A DNA stretch of 33,551 bases from an uncultured Cryomorphaceae bacterium (GCA_913031435.1 CAJWFD010000018.1:1-33551), one strand, 5' to 3'. Positions 17,349 through 27,598 are shown, counted from the first letter of the stretch. Numbers and translations: made by a program. Notes: generated from the sequence alone by a model not told the origin.

Positions 17349-18311
17349 ATGCTAAAACTTGCAGCTTTACAACAGCTTTTTCAGGCTGAACTTGACCAAC
17401 TAAACCTGGGTAAAACCCCTGCAAAGTTATATGATCCCATGCATTACATTATGGGACTTGGTGGAAAGCGTTTGCGCCCTATTTTGAGCCTCATGGGTGC
17501 AGGAATCTATGGATCGCCTTCGAAAGCAATGCCTCAAGCCATAGCTGTAGAGCTGTTTCATAATTTTTCGTTGATACATGACGATATTATGGACGATGCC
17601 CCTATTCGCAGAGGCATGACTACCGTGCATAATAAATGGGATAATAATGTAGGAATCCTTTCTGGTGACGGTATGCTCGTAAAAGCGTACCAGTATGTTG
17701 CGCAATGTGATGCTTCCGTGCTGCCAGAGGTGTTGTCGACTTTTTCTCAAACGGCCTTAGAGGTATGCGAAGGCCAACAGATGGATATGGATTTCGAATC
17801 TATGGACGTTGTTGCTGCGGATGCTTATATAAAAATGATTCAATTCAAAACGTCTGTTCTTCTTGGTTGCGCAATGAAAGTGGGTGCTTTGGTGGGTGGC
17901 GCTACGGTAACTGATGCTAATGCATTGTATGAATTTGCCATGTTACTAGGAACGTCCTTTCAGATTAAGGATGACTATTTGGATGTGTATGGTGATCCGG
18001 AAAAATTTGGAAAGCAGGTAGGTGGTGACATCATCAGCAATAAGAAGACTTTACTGTGGATTGAAGCGGAAAAACGTTCTAGGATAGAAGGTGTAGATTT
18101 TGCAGCCTTAGCGAAGATGACCACGGAAGAAAAGAAAGTGGAGGCATTTCAGGAATTATACATGGCACTAGGAGTGGATGTATATGCCAAAGAGCAAGTG
18201 GCCCATTACTATGAGTTATCCCTATTGGCTTTGAGTAAAGTGGATATGCCAAAAGCACAACTAGAGCCGTTACGCGAATTTGCCGCATGGTTGTACGCTC
18301 GTGAATCTTAA
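17349..18311 (+). CDS. Polyprenyl diphosphate synthase (trans, probably short-chain)
   Basis: A 320-residue isoprenyl transferase that adds isopentenyl diphosphate units to an allylic primer. It has GGKRLRP (38-44), the first Asp-rich motif DDIMD (78-82) followed by RRG, and the second motif DDYLD (208-212). Phenylalanine sits five residues before the first Asp motif (F73), a position where an aromatic side chain blocks long products in related enzymes, so a C15-C20 product is more likely than an octaprenyl chain. This is an inference. It is last in the secA run and is followed by a 52-base gap holding the purD promoter. Confidence 0.9.
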   Translation: MLKLAALQQLFQAELDQLNLGKTPAKLYDPMHYIMGLGGKRLRPILSLMGAGIYGSPSKAMPQAIAVELFHNFSLIHDDIMDDAPIRRGMTTVHNKWDNNVGILSGDGMLVKAYQYVAQCDASVLPEVLSTFSQTALEVCEGQQMDMDFESMDVVAADAYIKMIQFKTSVLLGCAMKVGALVGGATVTDANALYEFAMLLGTSFQIKDDYLDVYGDPEKFGKQVGGDIISNKKTLLWIEAEKRSRIEGVDFAALAKMTTEEKKVEAFQELYMALGVDVYAKEQVAHYYELSLLALSKVDMPKAQLEPLREFAAWLYARES

Positions 18312-18315
18312 ATTA

Positions 18316-18344
18316 TTGTAACCCACCATTTCTGGTTATTTTTA
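18316..18344 (+). promoter_or_regulatory. Promoter of purD
   Basis: TTG at 18316-18318 and TATTTTTA at 18337-18344 (one mismatch from TAnnTTTG) are 18 bases apart. The transcript would begin near 18350, at or after the first of the two possible purD start codons, which favours the second ATG at 18364. Confidence 0.5.
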
Positions 18345-18363
18345 CATTATGAATCCCACAACA

Positions 18364-19638
18364 ATGAATGTATTGGTTTTAGGCTCCGGTGGTCGTGAGC
18401 ATGCACTTTCGTACAAAATCAAGGAGAGTAAGAAGTGTAACAACCTATTTATAGCTCCTGGCAACGCTGGTACAGGCCGTTTAGGTACAAATGTACATAA
18501 CCTTGCCATTGACGATTCAAAAGCGGTAGGAGCTTTTGTAAAGTCCAACAGTATTGATATGGTTGTAGTTGGGCCTGAAGGCCCTTTAGTAGCAGGTATT
18601 CATGATGAACTAAAATCCGATAACGAACTATCAGATCTTATTGTCGTAGGGCCTCGTCAAGCGGCCGCTGAGCTTGAAGGATCCAAAGACTTCGCTAAGA
18701 AGTTTATGATGCGACATCATATTCCAACAGCCCTCTACCAGACGTTTACTAAAGATACTTTAGACAGTGGCCAAGCATTCTTAGAAACCTTAGATGCTCC
18801 ATATGTTCTTAAAGCTGACGGTCTTGCTGCCGGAAAGGGAGTCTTGATTATTGAAGACTTAGCGGAGGCCAAACAAGAGTTGAAAAATATGCTCGTGGAT
18901 GCTAAATTTGGCGATGCGTCATCCAGGGTGGTAATTGAAGAGTTTTTAGCAGGTATAGAATTCAGTATTTTTGCGCTCACCGATGGCCAGGGCGGTTACG
19001 TTTTGCTTCCTGAAGCGAAGGATTATAAGAGGATTGGAGAAGGAGATACCGGATTGAATACCGGTGGTATGGGAGCGATAAGCCCGGTGCCATTTTTTGG
19101 AGATTCCTTGCGTGAAAAAACAATCAAAGAAATAATAGAGCCTACGATTCAGGGGCTTGTAAAGGATGATTTACCCTATCAAGGTTTTGTCTTTTTCGGA
19201 TTAATCAACACCGAAAAAGGACCTAAGGTGATTGAGTATAATGTTAGGTTGGGGGATCCTGAAACGGAAGTTGTGATTCCACGATTGGAAACAGATCTAA
19301 TTGATCTTTTTATAGCCATGGGTAATGGTACCCTGGATCAAATAGAAATAAAGTTCAACCCAAAAACTGCCGTTACGGTCATGGCAGTAAGTGGTGGATA
19401 TCCTGGAGCTTACGAAAAAGGAAAGGTCATCACGGGACTACGCGATTTTGAAAATACCATGGTTTTCCATGCAGGTACCGCATCTGGAGCTGAAATCACT
19501 ACAGCAGGAGGTAGGGTAATGGCATTTACTAGTTTTGGTGGATCCAAAGAGGAGGCCTTAGAGAAAAGTTATGCGGCATTAAACGAGGTGTGCTATGAAG
19601 GGATTAATTACCGCAAAGACATAGGCTTCGATTTATAA
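18364..19638 (+). CDS. purD: Phosphoribosylamine--glycine ligase (GARS)
   Basis: PurD joins glycine to phosphoribosylamine with ATP, the second step of purine synthesis. The protein (424 residues from this start) has the N-terminal VLVLGSGGREHALS block, the ATP-grasp core (APYVLKADGLAAGKGVLI and NTGGMGAISPVPF) and the metal-binding VIEYNVRLGDPETE segment, in normal order and length. I use the ATG at 18364 (MNVLVLGSGG), the usual family start. An ATG five codons upstream at 18349 would lie at the predicted transcription start. The gene has its own promoter and a strong hairpin terminator. Confidence 0.96.
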   Translation: MNVLVLGSGGREHALSYKIKESKKCNNLFIAPGNAGTGRLGTNVHNLAIDDSKAVGAFVKSNSIDMVVVGPEGPLVAGIHDELKSDNELSDLIVVGPRQAAAELEGSKDFAKKFMMRHHIPTALYQTFTKDTLDSGQAFLETLDAPYVLKADGLAAGKGVLIIEDLAEAKQELKNMLVDAKFGDASSRVVIEEFLAGIEFSIFALTDGQGGYVLLPEAKDYKRIGEGDTGLNTGGMGAISPVPFFGDSLREKTIKEIIEPTIQGLVKDDLPYQGFVFFGLINTEKGPKVIEYNVRLGDPETEVVIPRLETDLIDLFIAMGNGTLDQIEIKFNPKTAVTVMAVSGGYPGAYEKGKVITGLRDFENTMVFHAGTASGAEITTAGGRVMAFTSFGGSKEEALEKSYAALNEVCYEGINYRKDIGFDL

Positions 19639-19680
19639 ACCCTGATTTAGCTAGCGAAGTGAACTCGGCCAGTTGCAGTA

Positions 19681-19718
19681 AAACAAAAAGCCCCAGCGTG
19701 AGCAGGGGCTTTTTGTTT
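19681..19718. terminator. Bidirectional terminator between purD and the DUF6341-like gene
   Basis: A perfect 14-bp stem (AAACAAAAAGCCCC at 19681-19694 against 19705-19718) encloses a 10-base loop. The arms carry A-runs on one side and T-runs on the other, so it can end transcription from purD on the plus strand and from the small gene on the minus strand. Confidence 0.93.
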
Positions 19719-19732
19719 ATGTGTTGAGAATT

Positions 19733-19900
19733 TTATTTTTCGCCTTTGGCTTTGTGTTTTCTCATTTGTAAAACCCAGTATATTAGTCCGCTGGCTATAA
19801 CCAACATGAAAATACGGTTTACTTGATCTCCAATAACTGGAAGTATTTTGAAACTTGCGGTGAAAATATCACCTAAGCCTTCAAAGAAATTTCTTAACAT
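19733..19900 (-). CDS. Small single-pass membrane protein, DUF6341-like
   Basis: A 55-residue ORF, easy to miss by size: ATG at 19898-19900, TAA at 19733-19735. It begins MLRNFFEGLGDIF, has one membrane helix (about 31-46, FMLVIASGLIYWVL) and ends in a basic tail RKHKAKGEK. The N-terminal FFEG start, size, single helix and the divergent DUF6427 gene 42 bases away match the DUF6341 family as I recall it from Flavobacteriia. The family has no known function. The frame stays open upstream but has no start codon there. It ends just before the purD terminator. Confidence 0.75.
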   Translation of the reverse strand: MLRNFFEGLGDIFTASFKILPVIGDQVNRIFMLVIASGLIYWVLQMRKHKAKGEK

Positions 19901-19942
19901 AGCTAGAGCATTTAATGCTGCTAAAATAATACAGAAAACCCA

Positions 19943-20824
19943 ATGCTCCTTCGCTACTTTAGAAAGATTGACGCTTATTCTGGTTTACGCCTTTTCGCTC
20001 TGGTGTTGGTCTGCGTTATTGGTGTGGTCGTGACCTCTGGGGACAGCCGCCGAGATCATGTCTTTTTCTTATTTATATTCTTCTTTACTGGATTATTGTG
20101 TTGGATGTTTTTCAAGGACAGGTGGACGTTTAAGGGATCGCAATTCAGGTTTTTAGTCGCAGTGTTATTTGTTATTTTATGGTCTAGCGAATTTGTAAGT
20201 CATACGTTTTTAGTGGCAGCGCTGGTATTAGAATCTAACTGGCAATTCACTGAAAATTTTCGACGAAGACGTAATCCGGTATGGATTTTTCACAGCGCCA
20301 TGCTTTCTGCTTTGACAATTATATTCTTCTCTCACGACGCATGGTTTATTGGTGTAGCCTCGTTTGTTGCGCTAATAATAGTAGGAAAGCCTCAGCTGGC
20401 CAATATTTTACAGTGGATATTCGGATTTGGTTTAGTGATCATATTGCCGCTGTTGTTGTCTCGAAATTTCTTCCCCGATTTTCAATATAGGACTCCGGAA
20501 ATTCAGGAAGTTCCCATGGAATGGTGGGTAGTTCCCGCGCTGTTCTTGCTACTCACTTTAAATCAATTCATGATATTCTACAGAAAGGCGGATAACCTAA
20601 ATAAATCACGATCTCTGTTGGCTTTGATATGGACGTTGCTAGGTGTGTTATTTGCCTTCCTAATTGGAGGTGAAGGTGGCTTTGTTTTGGTGCTCTTGGG
20701 TCTAAGTTATCAAGCGTCTTATGCTATGTATTATTTTAAACAAAAGGGCTGGGTAGAAATCGGTTTTCTCCTGTTGATGATTTACAGTGTGGCGTATTCC
20801 TTTAACTATATAGAGTTCTTGTAA
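19943..20824 (+). CDS. DUF6427-like polytopic membrane protein
   Basis: The 293-residue protein is almost entirely hydrophobic, with about eight to nine membrane helices and short loops. It has no motif I can tie to an enzyme. Its position fits the DUF6427 family of Flavobacteriia: next to the small DUF6341-like gene, close to purD and overlapping a GT9 glycosyltransferase gene by one base (TAATG). Function unknown; coupling to the glycosyltransferase suggests a role in making or handling a surface glycan. The 42-base divergent gap to the minus-strand gene contains an AGCATT-T-AATGCT palindrome (19907-19919). Confidence 0.72.
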   Translation: MLLRYFRKIDAYSGLRLFALVLVCVIGVVVTSGDSRRDHVFFLFIFFFTGLLCWMFFKDRWTFKGSQFRFLVAVLFVILWSSEFVSHTFLVAALVLESNWQFTENFRRRRNPVWIFHSAMLSALTIIFFSHDAWFIGVASFVALIIVGKPQLANILQWIFGFGLVIILPLLLSRNFFPDFQYRTPEIQEVPMEWWVVPALFLLLTLNQFMIFYRKADNLNKSRSLLALIWTLLGVLFAFLIGGEGGFVLVLLGLSYQASYAMYYFKQKGWVEIGFLLLMIYSVAYSFNYIEFL

Positions 20825-21783
20825 TGGGTCAGCGTCTACTAATTATTCGATTTTCCGCTATTGGTGACTTACTACTAACCTCCCCTGTGTTACAGTACTT
20901 GTCATCTTGTGGCCATCGTTTGACACTTGTAGTTAAGGGTAGTCACATTGGCGTAGCTGAGTTGCTTCCCGGTGTGGATGAGCTGCTGGTTTGGGAGGAA
21001 TCTTACGCTGACCTTATTGAACATAGTAAATGGCGTTACGATGCTGTAATTGATTTACAGGGAACCTACCAGTCTAGATCTTTCACAAGAAAACTAGGCC
21101 TTCGGGTTTCTACTTTTCATAAGCCTTATCTCAAACGATGGTTATTGCTTATTACGAAATCACCATCGTTTAAAATTCAGCCCGTTGTAGAGCGCTATGC
21201 TCACGCAGCATCGCCATGGCTAGCAGATGGAATACTTCCTATGGAATTGTCCTTAAGGTTGCCTGAAAATGAGACAATTAAAAATGCTTTGGTCTTTGTG
21301 ATTGGAGGATCTCACGCTGGGAAACGCCTGTCCCTAACCCAATGGCAGGAGATCATTTCAAATGTGGCATTGGGCACAAACCCGATGGTATTGTTGGGTG
21401 GACCCGGAGATCAGAAATTGGCCCATGAACTTGCTGAAGAGTTTGACTACCTAATAGATGCAACCTCGTATTCAGTTGCTTTAGGATTGTCCTTAATAAG
21501 GGATGCCGCCATAGTAGTGAGCGGTGATACGGGGTTTATGCATGCGGCGGCATTACTAGACACACCACTGGTGAGTTTTTGGGGTGCTACTCATCCAAAC
21601 TTGGGGTTTGCTCCATGGCCAGTTAGATCAGCGCAAAAAGAAGTAATCAGCAAAAGTATATGGACCCCCATGAGTAAGCATGGTAAAAAGTTACCGTTTC
21701 TGCCTAATCCCATGAATAAACTCTTGGTTAGTGAAGTTCTTTCTGCTATTGAGCAGATGCTTCGGGATAAAACAACGCCTTAA
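20824..21783 (+). CDS. Glycosyltransferase family 9 (heptosyltransferase-like)
   Basis: A 319-residue GT-B fold enzyme. It opens with LLIIRFSAIGDLLLTSPVL, the standard GT9 start, and has the donor-binding C-terminal part with SGDTGFMHAAALLDTPLVSF and WGATHPNLGFAPW. GT9 enzymes add heptose or related sugars to lipopolysaccharide or lipooligosaccharide cores on the cytoplasmic face of the inner membrane. The exact sugar is not readable here. Its ATG overlaps the upstream TAA by one base. Its last 38 bases overlap, on the other strand, the end of the thioesterase gene. Confidence 0.9.
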   Translation: MGQRLLIIRFSAIGDLLLTSPVLQYLSSCGHRLTLVVKGSHIGVAELLPGVDELLVWEESYADLIEHSKWRYDAVIDLQGTYQSRSFTRKLGLRVSTFHKPYLKRWLLLITKSPSFKIQPVVERYAHAASPWLADGILPMELSLRLPENETIKNALVFVIGGSHAGKRLSLTQWQEIISNVALGTNPMVLLGGPGDQKLAHELAEEFDYLIDATSYSVALGLSLIRDAAIVVSGDTGFMHAAALLDTPLVSFWGATHPNLGFAPWPVRSAQKEVISKSIWTPMSKHGKKLPFLPNPMNKLLVSEVLSAIEQMLRDKTTP

Positions 21784-22279
21784 GTTCAGAGGCATCCTCT
21801 GGGGCCATTTTTCCTGCAATGATTAGCGCAAGCTGTCTTCTGCGCAAAGCAGCAGCATAGCGCTCCTTCTCTAATTCAGTTTCAGGTGTTACAGGAGGTA
21901 CATTTATCGGATTTCCTAACTGATCCACCGCAACAAACGTGAAAATCCCTTCATTTGCTTTTATGCGGGCTCCGTTAGGTCTTTGCTCTTCAAGAAAGAC
22001 ATCTGCAATAATTTCCATGGAGGAGCTGAAAGCTCGTGAAACCTTCGCTTCAATAGTCACAATTGCTCCGTGTGGAATAGCGTTCTTGAACGTTACATTA
22101 TTAATGGTTGAAGTAACCACTTGGCGCTTACAATGTCTGTGTGCAGAAATGGCGCAGCAGCGGTCCATCCAGCTTAATAATTGGCCACCAAAAAGATTGT
22201 TCATCTGGTTAGTGTCATTAGGCATGACTATTTGAGTCATGACTGTCAAGCTGTCGTTTGAAGTCTTTTCAGTGCTCAT
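21746..22279 (-). CDS. Acyl-CoA thioesterase, hotdog fold
   Basis: A 177-residue member of the YciA/BFIT-type acyl-CoA thioesterases. The central NQMNNLFGGQLLSWMD segment contains the conserved asparagine and catalytic aspartate region of this group, and the HGAIVTIEAKV strand and GIFTFVAVDQLGNP segment complete a single hotdog domain. A charged C-terminal helix (about 135-177) follows. The enzyme would hydrolyse acyl-CoA to free acid and CoA in the cytoplasm; chain-length preference is not visible. The gene has its own -7 box and is convergent with the GT9 gene. Confidence 0.9.
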   Translation of the reverse strand: MSTEKTSNDSLTVMTQIVMPNDTNQMNNLFGGQLLSWMDRCCAISAHRHCKRQVVTSTINNVTFKNAIPHGAIVTIEAKVSRAFSSSMEIIADVFLEEQRPNGARIKANEGIFTFVAVDQLGNPINVPPVTPETELEKERYAAALRRRQLALIIAGKMAPEDASELKALFYPEASAQ

Positions 22280-22302
22280 GAAGTAGTATAAAAGAATTGC
22301 TA

Positions 22303-22310
22303 CAAAGGTA
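22303..22310 (-). promoter_or_regulatory. -7 box for the thioesterase gene
   Basis: The minus strand reads TACCTTTG, a full TAnnTTTG match 23 bases before the ATG. It lies between the stop of the SPOR gene and this start. A TTG farther upstream (27 bases) is a poor -33 candidate. Confidence 0.5.
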
Positions 22311-22321
22311 GCTGAGCCAAT

Positions 22322-23254
22322 TTAATAGGCGCAGATCCAAGCGTGAGAATTAATATCAGCTTTCACCTTACTCAAGGCAGTTTTTGCTTCATCCCGTGAT
22401 GCGAAGGAGCCGATACCGACCTTCATCAAAGAACCTTCTAAAAGGGTAACTAAATGTCCCTGAGATCTCAATTTATTCGCGAGATCGCTTGCATTCGTAA
22501 TTACCTTAAATGATCCTACAATTATAGAGTACCCGGTTTCTAACCTAGTAGCACTAACAACTGCTTTTGAAGTGATTTTGGATTCTGAAGATGTTACTGC
22601 AGGAGTTTCGTTGGCGTGGTTTTCAACATCAACTAAAGGAACAGCGACTTCGGATGCAGCTTCAAATTCAACGGGCGTTGCAAACCAACCTGCCATTTGA
22701 GTGGACCAAGGGCTTTGAAAAATCCCTAAACCAAACAAAAGAGAGACTGCAGCAGCAGCGGACGCTTTTTGCCAATTACGTAACCCTTGTTCTCGTTGCT
22801 CGCTCACCATTTTCAGACTCGCAACAACTTTCGATTGAAGTGCGCTAGGTTCACTTATGGCATGAAGCATTATGGGGGTAAGTCCAAAACTTTGTGCATC
22901 TAAGCTATTTACATCTGACTGAAATGCTCCGTTTGGTCTAAAAGAGCCAATACCATCGAGCATAAGAACAGCTCCATGGTCTAAAGACTGTTGCCACTGT
23001 TGTACTTTTCTACTGATCCATTGTTCTGCAATTTCCATGGTACTCCCCAAGTCTTTCATTACTAGCGAGACTAGGCTGTTTTCTATGCTTGCTATAGATG
23101 GGTTAAAGGCAATGTATTTTCCTTTTGGAAACGCAGTGCCAGTTACGCTATCCCAACGTGAAACTTGCGCTTTGAGATACCAAGATCCCCACCCAGGAAG
23201 GTGGACCCTTCCGGTGTCTTGCAGTCGCTGTAAGATTAGTTTCTCGATTTTCAT
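22322..23254 (-). CDS. HU-CCDC81-type and SPOR domain membrane protein
   Basis: This 310-residue protein (from the ATG at 23254) combines an N-terminal HU-like region, a membrane helix (about 168-184) and a C-terminal SPOR domain (about 236-310). The N-terminus carries VHLPGWGSWYL, GKYIAFNPSI, EQWISRKVQQW and LMLDGIGSFRP, the pattern of bacterial HU-CCDC81 domains, including the LDGIGSF turn and the following SFGL. SPOR domains bind denuded septal peptidoglycan, so the SPOR end should be periplasmic and the HU-like part cytoplasmic. An ATG eight codons upstream (23278) is less likely because AT-rich promoter-like sequence overlaps it. The ridge with dprA suggests this gene and dprA once formed a divergent pair. 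Confidence 0.85.
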   Translation of the reverse strand: MKIEKLILQRLQDTGRVHLPGWGSWYLKAQVSRWDSVTGTAFPKGKYIAFNPSIASIENSLVSLVMKDLGSTMEIAEQWISRKVQQWQQSLDHGAVLMLDGIGSFRPNGAFQSDVNSLDAQSFGLTPIMLHAISEPSALQSKVVASLKMVSEQREQGLRNWQKASAAAAVSLLFGLGIFQSPWSTQMAGWFATPVEFEAASEVAVPLVDVENHANETPAVTSSESKITSKAVVSATRLETGYSIIVGSFKVITNASDLANKLRSQGHLVTLLEGSLMKVGIGSFASRDEAKTALSKVKADINSHAWICAY

Positions 23255-23290
23255 GTTATATACAAAAATGCAAAACATGTGGACAACTTC

Positions 23291-23347
23291 ATTTTATAAC
23301 ATGGTCTAATTGAGTTAAATTTTATAACAATCTGTTAATAACTCAAT
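23291..23347. repeat. Direct and inverted repeats before the SPOR gene
   Basis: ATTTTATAACA is repeated at 23291-23301 and 23319-23329, 28 bases apart. Overlapping this, ATTGAGTTA (23309-23317) is mirrored by TAACTCAAT (23339-23347) with a 21-base loop. The block lies 37-93 bases upstream of the SPOR gene ATG and could be its control region. AT-richness makes chance repeats possible, but a perfect 9-bp arm is notable. Confidence 0.35.
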
Positions 23348-23378
23348 ATGAATTACTTACTCGCTCTTCATTTCCTGA

Positions 23379-25326
<1,948 letters not shown>

Positions 25327-25345
25327 AATCGGTTTTAATAGTTTT

Positions 25346-25375
25346 AAAAAAGGCGTCCATATGGGCGCCTTTTTT
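25346..25375. terminator. Bidirectional terminator after gdhA
   Basis: AAAAAAGGCGTCC (25346-25358) pairs with GGGCGCCTTTTTT (25363-25375) around ATAT, with one G-T pair. Both strands end in T-runs. It also terminates the opposite-strand hydrolase gene, whose stop codon (25374-25376) overlaps its last bases. Confidence 0.92.
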
Positions 25376-26192
25376 ATGTCAATAATGTCTTCCACCATTC
25401 TGCGATGGCCATTCCGCACTTTTTCGAATCGGAAATATGACCCATATGACCGTGATCACTTAGATATCTATATCCAACACTTTCTATACTCCACCAGTCT
25501 TGAACCCTCTGAAAAGGGATGACGGTGTCTTTTTTTCCTGCGAATACAGCTATGCGACTAGGGGTAAGTTGTGAGGGGGGATGATGGATTACGCTTATTC
25601 TGTCGGGGCGAGATCTCATTCCCATTATGGAGGCGAGTATACCCTGTGTGCTTAGTGTTAAACTCTCCTGAATTTGAGAAGATATCTCCTCTTTAAAGGA
25701 GCTTCTTGTGTCCCTGTCAAAAAGCTGAGGAATTGCTGCGCGAATAAAGGCGTTTTTATTTTTTTTGACCAATTCAGCCGCACGCAAGCGCATATCAAGT
25801 CGCTCAGGTGAGTCAGCTTCAGGCGTAGAAAAAAATAATCCTAACCCCGTTAAGTAGTTAGGATACAACTCAGCAAAAGCTAAAGCGGCGTACCCTCCCA
25901 TGCTGTGCCCAAGTAAAACGCATTTTGTTAAACCTAACTCATCTAGTACAGCTCGAACACATCCAGCCATAAAATCCATGGTATGCTCATACCCAAAACT
26001 GGAGGTTTCCCCATGTCCGGGCAAGTCAATCATAAGGACTGACCCTAAATGTTCTAGGTATGGAGTAAGTCCCCTCCACATGCGCGAATCCTCCAGGAAC
26101 CCGTGCAATAAAACAAGAGTTCCGTGATTTCCTTTTGGGTGGTCACGGAACTCATAATGAATATAGGAGTGATGGTATTCTAGTAATGGCAT
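25374..26192 (-). CDS. Alpha/beta hydrolase
   Basis: A 272-residue alpha/beta-fold hydrolase. It has the oxyanion HGFLED segment (30-35), the nucleophile elbow GHSMGG with S97, the acid D222 (AGKKDTVIP) and the histidine in DHGHMGH (probably H249), so a complete Ser-Asp-His triad. There is no signal peptide. The substrate is unknown: the fold covers esterases, MenH-like and haloperoxidase-like enzymes, and I cannot choose between them. Its start overlaps the stop of the aminopeptidase P gene by one base (TAATG), making a two-gene operon. Confidence 0.88.
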   Translation of the reverse strand: MPLLEYHHSYIHYEFRDHPKGNHGTLVLLHGFLEDSRMWRGLTPYLEHLGSVLMIDLPGHGETSSFGYEHTMDFMAGCVRAVLDELGLTKCVLLGHSMGGYAALAFAELYPNYLTGLGLFFSTPEADSPERLDMRLRAAELVKKNKNAFIRAAIPQLFDRDTRSSFKEEISSQIQESLTLSTQGILASIMGMRSRPDRISVIHHPPSQLTPSRIAVFAGKKDTVIPFQRVQDWWSIESVGYRYLSDHGHMGHISDSKKCGMAIAEWWKTLLT

Positions 26193-27481
26193 TAGCTCGC
26201 CATGAAGGCTTCAATTTCATCGACTGTTTTAGGAATTGAACGAGTTAGGTTTTCGTGTCCATCCGCAGTAATTACGATATCGTCTTCGATGCGGATACCC
26301 AAGCCCTCTTCGGGAATATAGATACCCGGCTCAACGGTAAAGACCATGCCTTCTTCTACTGGAACAGTCCACAGTCCATAGTCATGAACGTCTAGACCTA
26401 AGTAGTGACTGGTACCATGCATGAAGTACTTCTTGTAGGCTGGCCAAGAAGGGTCTTGGTTTTCAACATCTTTTGTGCTAATCAGTCCTAAAGCCAGCAA
26501 TTCTTGCGTCATCATTTCGCCAACTTGTGTGTGAAATGCATCAAGCATAATCCCTGGTCGTAGAATTGATATGGCGCCATCATGAACGCGTAAAACAGCA
26601 TTATAGACCTCTTTCTGTCGTGCGGTGAATTTTCCGTTAACAGGAAAGCAACGGGTTACATCACAGGTGTAATTGCCATATTCAGCACCTACATCAAACA
26701 ATACTAACTCACCCTCACTGCACTGGTCATTGTTCTCGATATAATGTAATACGTTTGCATTACCTCCTGCCGCTATAATTGGAGTGTAAGCAAAACCGCG
26801 GCTTCTATTTACTAAGAACTCATGCATGAATTCTGCTTCAAGTTCGTACTCCCAAACTCCCGGTTTTAAAAATCTAAGTACACGCTCGTAGCCTTTTTTA
26901 GTTACTGCTGCTGCCATTCGCAAGACCTCGATTTCCTTTTCACTCTTCGTCCCACGGACTTTATGAAGAAGTGGTTGACTCCGCTCAAACTCATGGGCTG
27001 GATAGGTCTCTTTTATCCACTTGTTCATGCGATCATGTCGTAATTCAGTGTCTACATGGGCTCTTAAATGTTCATTGCCATTCATATAAATTCGCTCCGA
27101 ATTGACGGCCATTTCATGGAACACGCGATCGAAATCGGTCAACCAGAAAACCGTTTGTATTCCACTTATTTCAAAGGCCTCTTCTTTGGAGTACTTAGCA
27201 CCTTCCCAGACCGCAATAAGATCATTAGTCTCTTTTAAAAAGAGCACCTGACGCAGTTCTTTTTTGTGTGCATCTGGAAATAATACAAGTATACTTTCTT
27301 CTTGGTCGGCTCCACTTAAATAAAGGATATCACTGTGCTGCTTAAATGGCAAATGTGCGTCGGCACTAGTAGGGTAAGCATCATTTGAGGTGAATATAGC
27401 CATTGATTTTGGCTTCAGACGTTCAGTGAATTTTTTTCGGTTTTCTGTAAACAATTCGCTGCTAAGTTTGTGATATCTCAT
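26192..27481 (-). CDS. pepP: Xaa-Pro aminopeptidase (aminopeptidase P)
   Basis: A 429-residue, two-domain metallopeptidase that removes N-terminal residues before proline. The pita-bread catalytic domain carries the two-metal ligands D263, D274, H359, E384 and E399 (FDVGAEYGNYTCD, HGTSH, TVEPGIY and IRIEDDIV). The catalytic histidines H246, H355 and H366 also match the E. coli enzyme. The N-terminal domain (1-175) is the usual creatinase-like part. No signal peptide, so it is cytoplasmic. It is divergent from sdhC with a 117-base gap and heads a two-gene operon with the hydrolase. Confidence 0.95.
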   Translation of the reverse strand: MRYHKLSSELFTENRKKFTERLKPKSMAIFTSNDAYPTSADAHLPFKQHSDILYLSGADQEESILVLFPDAHKKELRQVLFLKETNDLIAVWEGAKYSKEEAFEISGIQTVFWLTDFDRVFHEMAVNSERIYMNGNEHLRAHVDTELRHDRMNKWIKETYPAHEFERSQPLLHKVRGTKSEKEIEVLRMAAAVTKKGYERVLRFLKPGVWEYELEAEFMHEFLVNRSRGFAYTPIIAAGGNANVLHYIENNDQCSEGELVLFDVGAEYGNYTCDVTRCFPVNGKFTARQKEVYNAVLRVHDGAISILRPGIMLDAFHTQVGEMMTQELLALGLISTKDVENQDPSWPAYKKYFMHGTSHYLGLDVHDYGLWTVPVEEGMVFTVEPGIYIPEEGLGIRIEDDIVITADGHENLTRSIPKTVDEIEAFMAS

Positions 27482-27552
27482 AATGTATGGAACTAATGTA
27501 ATTTAGAATGGTTCTTTTGTCACAGATTCAGTTATTACAAAAGTCTGTGCCG

Positions 27553-27560
27553 TAAATTTG
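27553..27560 (+). promoter_or_regulatory. -7 box for sdhCAB
   Basis: TAAATTTG fits TAnnTTTG 38 bases before the sdhC ATG. The nearest TTTG upstream (27516-27519) is 33 bases away and too far for a -33 box. Confidence 0.5.
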
Positions 27561-27598
27561 ACTTGTTAAAATTAGGCTATTAAACTTTAAGTTCGCTT

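Noticed and set aside
14112-18311. Antibiotic or polysaccharide gene cluster around the RND transporter, rmlA and polyprenyl synthase
   Set aside because: No other rml, export or synthase genes are present; these look like independent housekeeping genes sharing the secA operon.
18349-18363. Earlier ATG for purD
   Set aside because: It lies at the predicted transcription start and the family normally begins at the second ATG.
19901-19960. Hydrophobic upstream extension of the DUF6341-like gene
   Set aside because: The frame is open but has no ATG, GTG or TTG start, and the extension would overlap the divergent gene.
23255-23278. Earlier ATG for the SPOR protein
   Set aside because: Eight added residues overlap AT-rich promoter-like DNA, and the HU-like domain begins at the second ATG.
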